Source of the DNA: Streptomyces sp. NBC_00094
Lineage (GTDB): Bacteria; Actinomycetota; Actinomycetes; Streptomycetales; Streptomycetaceae
DNA length: 64,000 nucleotides
Assembly: GCF_026343125.1 (NCBI RefSeq)
Contig: NZ_JAPEMB010000001.1
Location: 1,364,001-1,428,000 of the forward strand
Reading direction: 5' to 3'
The notes beneath the pieces are model-generated. The model saw only the letters and a list, made by a program, of their open reading frames with translations. It was not told the DNA's origin and searched no databases. Position 1 is the stretch's first letter. Each line of letters begins with the position of its first letter. A program made the position numbers and the translations under genes. This document shows positions 1-12,122 of the stretch, in pieces.

Positions 1-667
1 CGGGCAGCACGTGGACCTCGATGCCGCGCTCGGCCATCCGGTGCGGGGTCATGCCCTTGATGCCGAGGTCGACGGCGGCGACGGTGAACTTCTTGGTGCC
101 GATCGCGGGGACGACGTACGTCTCCTTGGTGGCGACCTCGGCGGAGAGGTTCGCGCCCTTCATCTGGGGCTGCTCCTGGACCTTGGCCAGCAGGGCCTCG
201 TCACGGACGCCGTCCCAGGCCGCGCCGGAGAAGATGCCGACGCGCATGGCGCCGCGCTCGCGCAGGTGGCGGGTGAGGGCGCGGGTGTCGATGCCGGAGA
301 TGCCGACGACGCCCTGGCGCTCCAGCTCCTCGTCCAGCGAGCGCTGGGCGCGCCAGTTGGAGGAGACGCGGGCGGGGTCGCGGACGACGTAGCCGGAGAC
401 CCAGATGCGGCCGGACTCGGGGTCCTCGTCGTTGACGCCGGTGTTGCCGACGTGCGGGGCGGTCATGACGACGACCTGGCGGTGGTACGACGGGTCGGTG
501 AGGGTCTCCTGGTAGCCGGTCATGCCGGTGGAGAACACGGCCTCGCCGAAGGTCTCCCCCACGGCCCCGTAGGCGCGGCCGCGGAAGATGCGGCCGTCCT
601 CCAGGACGAGTACGGCGGGAGTCGCCTTCTGCCTCTGAGAGGCGTCTCCCTGGATGGAGGTCGTCAT
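1..667 (-). CDS. carA: Carbamoyl-phosphate synthase small subunit, 3' part outside window
   Basis: Glutamine-hydrolysing subunit of carbamoyl-phosphate synthase, which supplies carbamoyl phosphate to pyrimidine and arginine synthesis. Only the first 222 codons lie in the window; the frame is open to base 1. The N-terminal small-chain domain is visible: after a short basic leader come the motifs [18 protein letters not shown] (about residues 37-54) and [14 protein letters not shown]. The glutamine amidotransferase domain with its catalytic Cys lies off the left edge. The ATG at 667 overlaps the TGA of the upstream gene by 4 bases (ATGA), so translation is probably coupled. It is the last visible gene of the pyr operon. 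Identity is very secure. Confidence 0.96.
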   Translation of the reverse strand, partial: MTTSIQGDASQRQKATPAVLVLEDGRIFRGRAYGAVGETFGEAVFSTGMTGYQETLTDPSYHRQVVVMTAPHVGNTGVNDEDPESGRIWVSGYVVRDPARVSSNWRAQRSLDEELERQGVVGISGIDTRALTRHLRERGAMRVGIFSGAAWDGVRDEALLAKVQEQPQMKGANLSAEVATKETYVVPAIGTKKFTVAAVDLGIKGMTPHRMAERGIEVHVLP

Positions 668-1239
668 CGTGCGATGCCTTCCGTCGTGGTTGCGTGGTTC
701 ATGGAGTTGAGGGCCTCGACCCAGGCGGTGTGCTCGGCCGCCCGGTCGGAGCGGAAGCCGGAGTCGAGCAGCTTCTCGCCGTGGGCCCAGGTGACGATCA
801 GGAGACCGCCCTCGGCGAGGACCTTGCCGGCGATGCCCTTGTCGAGACGGGCCTCGCGCAGGGCCGCCGCCGGGATGAAGAAGTCGTTCGCCCCGGGGCG
901 TACGACCGCGATCCCCGCGTCGGTGAGCGTGAGCTCGACGCGGCTGCGGGTGCCGAGGCCGTGGGCGACGATCCGGTCGAGCCACTGCCCGGCGGTCGTG
1001 GACCCGTGGTAGCGCCCGCTGAGGGTCAGTTTCGCCGGACCGGCGGTCTCCGGCGCGGTGGGCAGCTCGGGCAGGTCCGACTGGAGGCTGCCGCGCCACT
1101 TCCATCCCTGGCGCATCAGCCAGTAGACGAAGGCGATGAAGAGCAGCAGTCCGGCGACCCAGCCGAGGCGGTCGGCCCAGTCGGTCACCTCCGCCGACTT
1201 CTGTTCCGCCTCTGCGGCGATTGCGATGAGTGGTGTCAC
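664..1239 (-). CDS. PH-like domain membrane protein in the pyr operon
   Basis: Protein of 191 residues starting with GTG at 1239, which overlaps the pyrC stop by 4 bases. It has one hydrophobic segment near residues 26-42 ([17 protein letters not shown]) and then a soluble region rich in beta-type sequence ending in a helix ([14 protein letters not shown]), the pattern of a PH-like fold. Homologues of this small protein sit between pyrC and carA in many actinobacteria, but I know of no proven function. Because it is translationally coupled on both sides it is part of the operon; a membrane-tethering or scaffolding role is only a guess. No enzymatic motif is visible. Confidence 0.85.
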   Translation of the reverse strand: MTPLIAIAAEAEQKSAEVTDWADRLGWVAGLLLFIAFVYWLMRQGWKWRGSLQSDLPELPTAPETAGPAKLTLSGRYHGSTTAGQWLDRIVAHGLGTRSRVELTLTDAGIAVVRPGANDFFIPAAALREARLDKGIAGKVLAEGGLLIVTWAHGEKLLDSGFRSDRAAEHTAWVEALNSMNHATTTEGIAR

Positions 1240-2522
1240 GCCAGCTTCCCGTCCACGACCGTTGCCCGGCCCCGCAGGATGGTGTGGGTGACGCGTCCCG
1301 GCAGCTCACGACCCTCGTAGGGGGTGTTGCGGCTGCGGGAGGCGAAGTCCGCGGGGTCCACGACACCACGGTAAGCCGGATCGACCAGCGTCAGGTTCGC
1401 GGGCTCACCAGCCGAGACGGGTCGTCCGTGGCCCTTGGCCCGTCCGATGCGGGCGGGCGCGAAGGACATGCGGTCGGCGACGCCGGCCCAGTCGAGGAGG
1501 CCGGTCTCGACCATCGTCTGCTGGACGACGGAGAGCGCGGTCTCCAGGCCGACCATGCCCATGGCGGCCGCGGCCCACTCGCAGTCCTTGTCCTCGTGCG
1601 GGTGCGGGGCGTGGTCGGTGGCGACGATGTCGATCGTGCCGTCGGCCAGCGCCTCGCGCAGCGCGAGGACGTCCTTCTCGGTGCGCAGCGGCGGGTTGAC
1701 CTTGTAGACGGGGTTGTACGAGCGGACCAGCTCGTCCGTGAGGAGGAGGTGGTGCGGGGTGACCTCGGCGGTGACGTCGATGCCGCGGGACTTGGCCCAG
1801 CGGACGATCTCGACGGAGCCGGCGGTGGAGAGGTGGCAGATGTGGACGCGGGAGCCGACGTGCTCGGCGAGGAGGACGTCGCGCGCGATGATCGACTCCT
1901 CGGCCACGGCCGGCCAGCCGCCGAGGCCGAGCTCGGCGGAGACGATGCCCTCGTTCATCTGGGCGCCCTCGGTGAGGCGGGGCTCCTGGGCGTGCTGGGC
2001 GACGACGCCGTCGAAGGCCTTCACGTACTCCAGGGCGCGGCGCATGATCACGGCGTCGTCGACGCACTTGCCGTCGTCGGAGAAGACGGTGACACCGGCG
2101 GCGGAGTCGTGCATGGCGCCGAGCTCGGCGAGCTTCTTGCCCTCCAGGCCGACGGTGACGGCGCCGATGGGCTGGACGTCGCAGTAGCCGGACTCCTTGC
2201 CGAGCCGGTAGACCTGCTCGACGACGCCGGCGGTGTCGGCGACCGGGTGGGTGTTGGCCATGGCGAAGACGGCGGTGTAGCCGCCGGAGGCGGCGGCGCG
2301 GGTGCCGGTGAGGACGGTCTCGGAGTCCTCGCGGCCGGGCTCGCGCAGGTGGGTGTGGAGGTCGACCAGGCCGGGCAGCAGGATCCGGCCCTCGGCCTCG
2401 ATGACCGTCGCGCCCTCGGCCGACAGGCCCGTACCGACCGCCGCGATGGTCTCGCCGTCGATCAGGACGTCCTGGACCTCGCCGCCGAGCACCTGCGCAC
2501 CACGGATAAGAATCTTGCTCAT
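1236..2522 (-). CDS. pyrC: Dihydroorotase
   Basis: Zinc amidohydrolase of 428 residues that closes carbamoyl aspartate to dihydroorotate, third step of UMP synthesis, in the cytoplasm. The metal-binding HTH of [11 protein letters not shown] is at about residues 54-64, and the late ATDHAPHP motif at about 305 carries the catalytic Asp. Length fits the class I (Bacillus-type) family. The ATG at 2522 lies 2 bases after the pyrB stop, and the end overlaps the PH-domain gene by 4 bases, so it is an internal operon gene. Identity is secure. Confidence 0.97.
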   Translation of the reverse strand: MSKILIRGAQVLGGEVQDVLIDGETIAAVGTGLSAEGATVIEAEGRILLPGLVDLHTHLREPGREDSETVLTGTRAAASGGYTAVFAMANTHPVADTAGVVEQVYRLGKESGYCDVQPIGAVTVGLEGKKLAELGAMHDSAAGVTVFSDDGKCVDDAVIMRRALEYVKAFDGVVAQHAQEPRLTEGAQMNEGIVSAELGLGGWPAVAEESIIARDVLLAEHVGSRVHICHLSTAGSVEIVRWAKSRGIDVTAEVTPHHLLLTDELVRSYNPVYKVNPPLRTEKDVLALREALADGTIDIVATDHAPHPHEDKDCEWAAAAMGMVGLETALSVVQQTMVETGLLDWAGVADRMSFAPARIGRAKGHGRPVSAGEPANLTLVDPAYRGVVDPADFASRSRNTPYEGRELPGRVTHTILRGRATVVDGKLA

Positions 2523-2524
2523 GG

Positions 2525-3514
2525 TTACTTGCTCTCCTCGGTGCGGGTGGTGCTGGGGGCGGGGGCGGCGGAGTCGTTGCCGCCGAGCAGCAGATAGAGG
2601 ACGGCCATCCGGATCGAGACGCCGTTGGCGACCTGCTCGATCACCGTGCAGCGGTCGGAGTCGGCGACCTCCGCGGTGATCTCCATGCCGCGGACCATCG
2701 GCCCGGGGTGCATGACGATGGCGTGCTCGGGCATCTTCGCCATCCGGTCGCCGTCGAGCCCGTAGCGGCGCGAGTACTCGCGCTCGGTGGGGAAGAAGGC
2801 CGCGTTCATCCGCTCGCGCTGCACACGCAGCATCATCACCGCGTCGGACTTCGGCAGCACGCTGTCGAGGTCGTACGAGATCTCGCAGGGCCAGGTCTCG
2901 ACGCCGACGGGGACCAGGGTCGGCGGGGCCACCAGGGTGACCTCGGCGCCGAGGGTGTGCAGCAGGTCGACGTTGGAGCGGGCGACGCGGCTGTGCAGGA
3001 CGTCGCCGACGATCGTGATGCGCCGGCCGTTCAGGTCCTTGCCGAGGCCCGCGTCACGGCCGACCAGCCGGCGGCGCATGGTGAAGGCGTCCAGGAGGGC
3101 CTGGGTGGGGTGCTGGTGGGTGCCGTCGCCGGCGTTGACGACGGGGGCGTCGATCCAGCCGGAGGTGGCGAGGCGGTACGGGGCCCCGGAGGCGCCGTGC
3201 CGGATGACGACCGCGTCGACGCCCATGGCCTCCAGGGTCTGCGCGGTGTCCTTGAGGGACTCGCCCTTGGAGACGCTGGAGCCCTTGGCCGCGAAGTTGA
3301 TCACATCGGCGGAGAGGCGCTTCTCGGCGGCCTCGAAGGAGATCCGGGTCCGGGTGGAGTCCTCGAAGAAGAGGTTGCAGATGGTCCGGCCGCGCAGGGC
3401 GGGCAGCTTCTTGATGGGCCGGTCGGCGACCCGGGCCATCTCCTCCGCGGTGTCGAGGATCAGGACGGCGTCGTCGCGGCTGAGGTCGGCGGCCGAGATG
3501 AGGTGGCGCATCAT
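2525..3514 (-). CDS. pyrB: Aspartate carbamoyltransferase catalytic subunit
   Basis: Joins carbamoyl phosphate and aspartate, the committed step of pyrimidine synthesis. The 329-residue protein has the carbamoyl-phosphate loop STRTR at residues 53-57, the [11 protein letters not shown] stretch and [10 protein letters not shown] near residue 137, all diagnostic. Two ATG codons stand in tandem at the start; the first (3514) is preferred because GGAG stands 10 bases upstream. No pyrI regulatory subunit is present, as usual in Gram-positive bacteria, where control is through PyrR. An 84-base gap separates it from pyrR. Confidence 0.97.
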   Translation of the reverse strand: MMRHLISAADLSRDDAVLILDTAEEMARVADRPIKKLPALRGRTICNLFFEDSTRTRISFEAAEKRLSADVINFAAKGSSVSKGESLKDTAQTLEAMGVDAVVIRHGASGAPYRLATSGWIDAPVVNAGDGTHQHPTQALLDAFTMRRRLVGRDAGLGKDLNGRRITIVGDVLHSRVARSNVDLLHTLGAEVTLVAPPTLVPVGVETWPCEISYDLDSVLPKSDAVMMLRVQRERMNAAFFPTEREYSRRYGLDGDRMAKMPEHAIVMHPGPMVRGMEITAEVADSDRCTVIEQVANGVSIRMAVLYLLLGGNDSAAPAPSTTRTEESK

Positions 3515-3598
3515 CGGGGTTTCACTCCGTGGTGGGGAGGTGTGAGGGCATGCGGGGGCGCAGGGGGGTGCCCCGGCCCCGCGGGGAAGCCGGTCCGG

Positions 3599-4201
<603 letters not shown>

Positions 4202-4227
4202 TTAAAGGACGTCGGATGTGCGGCTCC

Positions 4228-4233
4228 ACACTA
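4228..4233 (-). promoter_or_regulatory. Possible -10 element of the pyr operon
   Basis: The minus strand reads TAGTGT here, a reasonable streptomycete -10 hexamer, which would start the transcript near 4221 and give a leader of about 58 bases that contains the PyrR motif. I see no good TTGAC-type -35 at the expected distance, so this is tentative. Confidence 0.3.
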
Positions 4234-4329
4234 CCAGGGGCGGGCGCTCGCGCTTCCGGAGCCCCGGGCGCCACCCCGGGCGCCACCCCGGCTCCGTCCC
4301 CCGGGAGGAGGCGGCACGGACCGTTCAGC

Positions 4330-4372
4330 TTGACGGGCGAGCGTAACGCTGCGTAACCTCACAGTGAGTTAC
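4330..4372 (+). promoter_or_regulatory. bldD promoter with two abutting BldD boxes
   Basis: A -35 TTGACG (4330-4335) and a -10 TAACCT (4354-4359) are separated by 18 bases. GTAACGCTGCGTAAC at 4343-4357 matches the BldD consensus nTnACnCWGnGTnAn at every fixed position. CTCACAGTGAGTTAC at 4358-4372 matches at all but one position and starts exactly where the first box ends. Both cover the -10 and start site, as expected for the known autorepression of bldD by BldD bound to cyclic di-GMP. Confidence 0.85.
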
Positions 4373-4418
4373 CAGCCGCGCGGCGCAGCCGCATGTCGTC
4401 ACAGCGTCCGGGAGCGTT

Positions 4419-4919
4419 ATGTCCAGCGAATACGCAAAGCAGCTCGGGGCCAAACTCCGCGCCATCCGCACCCAGCAGGGTCTCTCCCTCCACGGGGTGG
4501 AGGAGAAGTCCCAGGGCCGCTGGAAGGCCGTGGTGGTCGGCTCCTACGAGCGTGGTGACCGCGCGGTGACCGTGCAGCGTCTCGCCGAGCTGGCCGACTT
4601 CTACGGGGTGCCGGTGCAGGAGCTCCTGCCGGGCACGACTCCGGGCGGGGCCGCCGAGCCGCCGCCGAAGCTCGTCCTGGACCTGGAGCGCCTCGCGCAC
4701 GTCCCCCAGGAGAAGGCCGGCCCGCTGCAGCGCTACGCGGCGACGATCCAGTCGCAGCGCGGCGACTACAACGGCAAGGTGCTGTCGATCCGTCAGGACG
4801 ACCTGCGCACGCTCGCCGTCATCTACGACCAGTCCCCCTCGGTCCTCACCGAGCAGCTGATCAGCTGGGGCGTCCTCGACGCGGACGCGCGCCGCGCCGT
4901 CGCCCACGAGGAGAACTGA
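4419..4919 (+). CDS. bldD: Developmental master regulator BldD
   Basis: Transcription factor that represses sporulation genes during vegetative growth in Streptomyces and dimerises around a cyclic di-GMP tetramer. The 166-residue protein has an N-terminal Xre-type helix-turn-helix (about 9-64) and a C-terminal domain with the signature RGD (114-116), eight residues, then RQDD (125-128) that binds cyclic di-GMP. The ATG at 4419 has GGGAG just 4 bases before it. It is divergent from the pyr operon and followed by a strong terminator. Sequence and length match the S. coelicolor protein closely, so the identity is essentially certain. Confidence 0.97.
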   Translation: MSSEYAKQLGAKLRAIRTQQGLSLHGVEEKSQGRWKAVVVGSYERGDRAVTVQRLAELADFYGVPVQELLPGTTPGGAAEPPPKLVLDLERLAHVPQEKAGPLQRYAATIQSQRGDYNGKVLSIRQDDLRTLAVIYDQSPSVLTEQLISWGVLDADARRAVAHEEN

Positions 4920-4959
4920 CTCTTCCGCTGCCCTTCCGAGGCAACAGCAGAAACGTACC

Positions 4960-4999
4960 GCCGGGCCCGTGGACGTCATCCGACGTCCACGGGCCCGGC
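4960..4999 (+). terminator. bldD terminator hairpin
   Basis: A perfect 18-bp inverted repeat, beginning GCCGGGCCCGTGGACGTC, surrounds a 4-base loop (ATCC), 40 bases after the bldD stop. There is no T-run, as is usual for streptomycete terminators. Confidence 0.85.
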
Positions 5000-5218
5000 G
5001 TCGTCGTGCGGCCTGCGCGGGCCTGGTGTCGGTGTCCGCGGCCTCCGACGAGGCCGGTATCGGTGTCCGGCCCGCACGGGGCCCGGTCATCGGTGTCCGG
5101 GGCCTGCACGGGCCGCTCAGGTCCTCCCGGAAGCCCGGCAGGCACCTTCCCGGACCCTCCGGAACCCGGCAGGCTCCTGCGGGACGTCCGCCCCCTCCGG
5201 AGCCGCCACGTCGCCCTC

Positions 5219-5284
5219 CTAGGGGGCGTCTTGTCGATCAGGCCGGATCAGGGAGCGGGGTCTGATCGACAAGACACCCCCTAG
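5219..5284. repeat. Large palindromic element with CTAG ends
   Basis: Left arm 5219-5241 and right arm 5262-5284 are 23 bases each and complementary at 22 positions, with a 20-base centre. The arms carry GTCTTGTCGATCAG and end in CTAG, a tetranucleotide that is scarce in this DNA. It follows a gene-free stretch and is not needed as a terminator, since each neighbour has its own. It looks like a dispersed palindromic repeat; only a genome search can say. Confidence 0.6.
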
Positions 5285-5292
5285 GGCCCGGA

Positions 5293-5340
5293 CACGCCGA
5301 AGGGGCCCGCAGCACGAATGCTGCGGGCCCCTTCGGTGTG
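5293..5340 (-). terminator. nusB terminator hairpin
   Basis: Arms 5293-5314 and 5319-5340 pair at 21 of 22 positions around a CGAA loop, 20 bases beyond the nusB stop. It closes the minus-strand efp-nusB transcription unit. Confidence 0.85.
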
Positions 5341-5359
5341 CCGGTGACGTCCTACGGAC

Positions 5360-5797
5360 TCAGGCGTCCGCGTCCCGGCGCAGACGCGGCTTCAAGTCCT
5401 TGAAGCGCGCCAGCAGGCCGTTGACGAAGTTCGGGGACTCGTCGGTGGAGAACTCCTTGGCGAGCTGCACCGCCTCGTCGATCGCGACCGCGTCCGGCGT
5501 ACCGTCCTCCCAGATCAGCTCGTACGCACCGAGGCGCACGATGTTCCGGTCGGCGACCGGCATCCGGTCGAGGTCCCAGTCCACCGCGTAGGTGGCGATG
5601 AGCTCGTCGATGCGGTGGACGTGCGACGCGTACCCCTCGACCAGCTGCATGGTGAAGTCGCTGACCGGCGGCTGACGGTCGTCCGACCGTGCGAGCCGGA
5701 CCTGGTCCGCGAGGACCTCCTGCACGGAGGCGTCGCGCTGGTCGGCCTCGAAGAGGATCTGGAAGGCGCGCTTGCGGGCCTTGCTCCGAGCGGCCAC
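5360..5797 (-). CDS. nusB: Transcription antitermination factor NusB
   Basis: Small all-helical RNA-binding protein that, with NusE (S10), binds boxA and keeps RNA polymerase processive on rRNA operons. The 145-residue sequence has the typical start (SKARKRAFQILFEAD) and the late motif AIDEAVQLAKEFSTDESPNFVNGLL that defines the family. It starts with GTG at 5797, two bases after the efp stop, so the two genes are co-transcribed, a common actinobacterial order. The gene is followed by its own terminator. Identity is secure. Confidence 0.96.
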   Translation of the reverse strand: MAARSKARKRAFQILFEADQRDASVQEVLADQVRLARSDDRQPPVSDFTMQLVEGYASHVHRIDELIATYAVDWDLDRMPVADRNIVRLGAYELIWEDGTPDAVAIDEAVQLAKEFSTDESPNFVNGLLARFKDLKPRLRRDADA

Positions 5798-5799
5798 GG

Positions 5800-6366
5800 T
5801 TAGCTGTTCACCCGGCCGAGGTAGTCGCTGGTGCGGGTGTCGACCTTGACCTTCTCACCGGTGGTGATGAAGAGCGGGACCTGGATCTCGTGACCGGTCT
5901 CCAGCTCGGCGGGCTTGGTGCCGCCGGTGGAGCGGTCGCCCTGGACGCCCGGGTCGGTGTGCTTGATCGTCAGGACGACGGCGGCGGGGAGCTCGACGTA
6001 GAGCACCGAGCCCTCGTGCTGCGCGACCGAGGCGGTGAAGCCCTCGATCAGGAAGTTGGCGGCGTCGCCGACCGACTTGCGGTCGACGTGCAGCTGGTCG
6101 TACGTCTCCTCGTCCATGAAGACGAAGTAGTCGCCGTCCATGTAGGAGAACTGCATGTCGCGGCGGTCGATGGTGGCCGTCTCGACCTTCACACCGGCGT
6201 TGAAGGTCTTGTCGACGACCTTGCCGGACAGCACGTTCTTGAGCTTGGTGCGCACGAAGGCCGGGCCCTTGCCGGGCTTGACGTGCTGGAACTCGACGAC
6301 GGACCAGAGCTGGCCGCCTTCGAGCTTGAGCACCATGCCGTTCTTGAGGTCGTTCGTGGAAGCCAC
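5800..6366 (-). CDS. efp: Elongation factor P
   Basis: Translation factor that relieves ribosomes stalled at proline runs, useful in this Pro-rich proteome. The 188-residue product starts with GTG at 6366, preceded by AGGAG 11 bases upstream; the open frame continues further but only this start gives the standard N-terminus [14 protein letters not shown]. The tip loop reads PGKGP (31-35), the palindromic form typical of actinobacterial EF-P, whose lysine is thought to work unmodified; no epmA, epmB or ymfI partner is seen nearby. The gene precedes nusB and follows the M24 peptidase-like gene, a classic neighbourhood. Confidence 0.96.
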   Translation of the reverse strand: MASTNDLKNGMVLKLEGGQLWSVVEFQHVKPGKGPAFVRTKLKNVLSGKVVDKTFNAGVKVETATIDRRDMQFSYMDGDYFVFMDEETYDQLHVDRKSVGDAANFLIEGFTASVAQHEGSVLYVELPAAVVLTIKHTDPGVQGDRSTGGTKPAELETGHEIQVPLFITTGEKVKVDTRTSDYLGRVNS

Positions 6367-6415
6367 GGTTGCGGAATCTCCTGGACTGACGTGGGACCGT
6401 GGAGGCCTGCGCGCC

Positions 6416-7528
6416 TTACAGCGCGAGCAGCTCCTTGGTCGTGATGGTGAGTAGCTCGGGTCCGCCGTCCGCCTCCTGGCGTACGACGAGCGTGTCATCG
6501 ATCCGGACCCCGCCCCGGCCCGGGAGGTGGACCCCCGGTTCGACGGTGACCGGCACACAAGCGTCCAGTTTACCCATGGCCGAGGGTGACAACTGCGGGT
6601 CCTCGTCGATTTCGAGTCCCACCCCGTGCCCGGTGAGCGGCACGGCGGCCTCCGCGTGGCCTCCGGCGTCCAGGATCTGGCGGGCCGCCCGGTCCACGTC
6701 CCGGTACTCGGCGCCCGGTGCGAGGGACTCGCGACCGGCCCGCTGAGCGGCGAAGACGAGGTCGTACAACTCGATCTGCCAGTCGGCCGGAGTCGTACCG
6801 ATCACGAAGGTGCGACCGATCTCGCACCGGTAGCCGCGGTAGTCGGCGCCCAGGCAGACGGAGAGGAAATCACCCTCCTCCACCCGGCGGTCGGTGGGCC
6901 GGTGCCGGCGGCGCCCGGAGTGCGGGCCGGTCGCCACGGAGGTGGGGAAGGCGGCCCCGTCGGCTCCGTGGTCGACGAGTCGCCGCTCCAGCTCCAGGGC
7001 GAGGTGGCGTTCGGTACGCCCCACGAGGATCGACTCCAGGAGCTCACCGAGTGCCTGGTCGGCGATCTCGGCGGCGATCCGCAGACAGGCGATCTCGTCC
7101 TCGTCCTTGACGATCCTGAGCTGTTCGACGGCGCAGGCCAGGTCGGCCAGGTGGAGGCCGGGCGCGACGGAGCCCATCGCACGGTGCCGCGCCACGGTCA
7201 GGTCGTGTTCCTCGACGGCGAGCGCGTCCGCGCCCGCCCGGCGGGCGAGATCGGCGGCCGCGACCGCCGGGTCGCCACCGCCCGCGGGGAGGACCTGCTG
7301 CCGGAGCAGCTCGTCGAGCCGTCCGTCGGCCGGCTCGCCGCCCGGCGCGACGGGGCAGAGCAGGACGTCCGCGGCCGGCTCCGTGCCGATGAGCAGGACG
7401 GCTCCGGGGGGTGAACCGCCCGCGAGATAGCGGACGTTGGCGGGGCGGGAGACCAAGGCCGCCGGGCTGCCCGCGGCCGCGCAGCGATCGCGCAGCCGTA
7501 CACGGCGGTCCGCATACACCTCTGACAT
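6416..7528 (-). CDS. M24B (Xaa-Pro) aminopeptidase-family protein with altered metal ligands
   Basis: A 370-residue pita-bread-fold protein of the M24B family, normally a dimetal peptidase that cuts Xaa-Pro bonds, lying just upstream of efp as in many bacteria. Family landmarks are present: GPHSG near 201, LGADYRGY at 226-233, GHGVGLE at 300-306, [15 protein letters not shown] at 329-343. However three of the five metal ligands differ: the first Asp is Cys225, the second Asp is Glu236 and the last Glu is Asp344; only His301 and Glu330 are standard. It may therefore have lost or changed activity. ATG at 7528; spacing to efp is 49 bases. Confidence 0.85.
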   Translation of the reverse strand: MSEVYADRRVRLRDRCAAAGSPAALVSRPANVRYLAGGSPPGAVLLIGTEPAADVLLCPVAPGGEPADGRLDELLRQQVLPAGGGDPAVAAADLARRAGADALAVEEHDLTVARHRAMGSVAPGLHLADLACAVEQLRIVKDEDEIACLRIAAEIADQALGELLESILVGRTERHLALELERRLVDHGADGAAFPTSVATGPHSGRRRHRPTDRRVEEGDFLSVCLGADYRGYRCEIGRTFVIGTTPADWQIELYDLVFAAQRAGRESLAPGAEYRDVDRAARQILDAGGHAEAAVPLTGHGVGLEIDEDPQLSPSAMGKLDACVPVTVEPGVHLPGRGGVRIDDTLVVRQEADGGPELLTITTKELLAL

Positions 7529-7608
7529 GCTCCGAGCCTACGAGGAGCCGGGCGCGGTGGCCTGTTCTGCGCGGCCGACCGAGCGGGACGCCCCCGGGGC
7601 CCGGCGGG

Positions 7609-8601
7609 TCACCAGGCGGGCGGGCTGGCTATCGCGCGGGCGAGGACGTCGTCGAGGACCCGCGCGGTGGTCTCGACGTCGTACGTGGAGTTGTCGATGA
7701 TCGGCAGGCCCGAGCCGTACCAGCCGGCCATCCGGCCGTGGATGGCGGCGACCTCCTCGTCCGAGAGGCGCCGGTTGCCGCTGCGCTCCGCATTGCGCTC
7801 CAGGACGATCTCCAGGCCGGGCAGGAGCACCACCGGCAGCAGACCGGGGCCCACGTGGCGCTTCCAGCCGCCCAGGCCGACGACGGGCCGGTCCGGGAAG
7901 ACCGCGTCGTCGACGATGCAGGAGATGCCGTTGGCGAGGAAGTTGCGCGCGGCGAAGCCGCAGGTGCGGCGGGCGAGCCGGTACTGGGCCTCGGAGTGCT
8001 CGTTCCACCCGGACTGCGGGTCGGCGAAGCCGGAGCAGACCCACTCGCGGACGTCGTCGAGGCTGATGTGCGCGGTGGGCACGCGGCGGCGCTGCGCCCA
8101 GTGGCGGGCGACGGTCGTCTTGCCGGCGCCGGCGGGGCCGATGAGCAGGACGGCGAGGGTCGCGGCGCCCGTTCCGCCGCCGTACTCCACGGGTGGTGCG
8201 AGAGGCATGCTCACGGGCGGCAGCGGGACGTGTCCGGTGAGGTCCGCGCGGTGCGGCTGCGGGGACGAGTGCTGCGGTACGGCTCCGGGGGCGCCCCACC
8301 CCGGCGCGGGCGGCGCGGGGTGCGGGGGCCGGGGAGCGCCTGCCTGGAGCATGGGGTGCACTCCGAGCCTGGACCCGGCGGTCGGCGCCGGGTACGGGGC
8401 GGGCTGCGGAGGCGCCGGCGGAACCTGCGGGTGCGCGCCCGGACCGGCCGCGGACCCCGCTGCGGAACCGGGAGCCACTCCGGGAGCAGGTCCCGGCCCA
8501 GGACCGCCCGCGGGACCTGCCACGGGGATGGGCGCAGGGCCGGGTGCCTGACCCGGTGACTGCTCGGGCGGTGGCAGCGGGCCCCCCACTGCTTGCTGCA
8601 T
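7609..8601 (-). CDS. P-loop ATP-binding protein, AAA_33/zeta-kinase-like, with Pro/Ala/Gly-rich N-terminus
   Basis: The product has about 330 residues. I choose the ATG at 8601 because GGAG lies 9 bases upstream; an ATG at 8667 would add 22 residues without a ribosome binding site. The first 130 or so residues are low-complexity Pro, Ala and Gly. The C-terminal 200 residues form a P-loop kinase-like domain: Walker A GPAGAGKTT, then SLDDVREWVCSG, NEHSEAQYRLARR, a VVLLPGLEIVLERNAERSGNR stretch typical of AAA_33 and zeta-type small-molecule kinases, and a final helix. The substrate is unknown. It lies between aroQ and the M24 gene on the same strand; no antitoxin-like gene is near. Confidence 0.8.
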   Translation of the reverse strand: MQQAVGGPLPPPEQSPGQAPGPAPIPVAGPAGGPGPGPAPGVAPGSAAGSAAGPGAHPQVPPAPPQPAPYPAPTAGSRLGVHPMLQAGAPRPPHPAPPAPGWGAPGAVPQHSSPQPHRADLTGHVPLPPVSMPLAPPVEYGGGTGAATLAVLLIGPAGAGKTTVARHWAQRRRVPTAHISLDDVREWVCSGFADPQSGWNEHSEAQYRLARRTCGFAARNFLANGISCIVDDAVFPDRPVVGLGGWKRHVGPGLLPVVLLPGLEIVLERNAERSGNRRLSDEEVAAIHGRMAGWYGSGLPIIDNSTYDVETTARVLDDVLARAIASPPAW

Positions 8602-8736
8602 CCGGTGGCACTCCGTCTCGTACGACTGACTGATGTATCCGGGACGCCGGAACGTTACCGCCCCCACCCCCCACAGGGGGAACGGCCGGGGGCGGCGCGT
8701 AGTGCCCTGCCCGCCCCCGCCGTGCCTACTCCTCCG

Positions 8737-11976
<3,240 letters not shown>

Positions 11977-12122
11977 CGATGCTCCTCATGCTCGCGCCTG
12001 GGCACTGCGACGGCGCGGCCGGGTGCGCGGCCCTGGCCCGCCGCCCCCGATCCTCCCACGTCCGAAGGCCGAACCCGTCCCCCGGTCCAGCTGTCGGACG
12101 CCGGTCTCGCTCTCCGGGCCCT

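Larger units (their letters stand above)
4920..5359. other. Gene-free region between bldD and nusB
   Basis: These 440 bases hold no convincing gene. They contain the bldD terminator (4960-4999), a large nearly perfect inverted repeat with CTAG ends (5219-5284), and the nusB terminator (5293-5340). The stretch 5000-5218 is GC-rich, with loosely repeated phrases such as GGTGTCCG (about 5031, 5063, 5093), and shows nothing else I can name. Open frames here lack start signals and family resemblance. Confidence 0.7.

Noticed and set aside
4969..5265. Small proteins of 92-98 residues in the bldD-nusB gap
   Set aside because: Pro/Arg/Gly-rich, no ribosome binding site, and they run through two inverted repeats.
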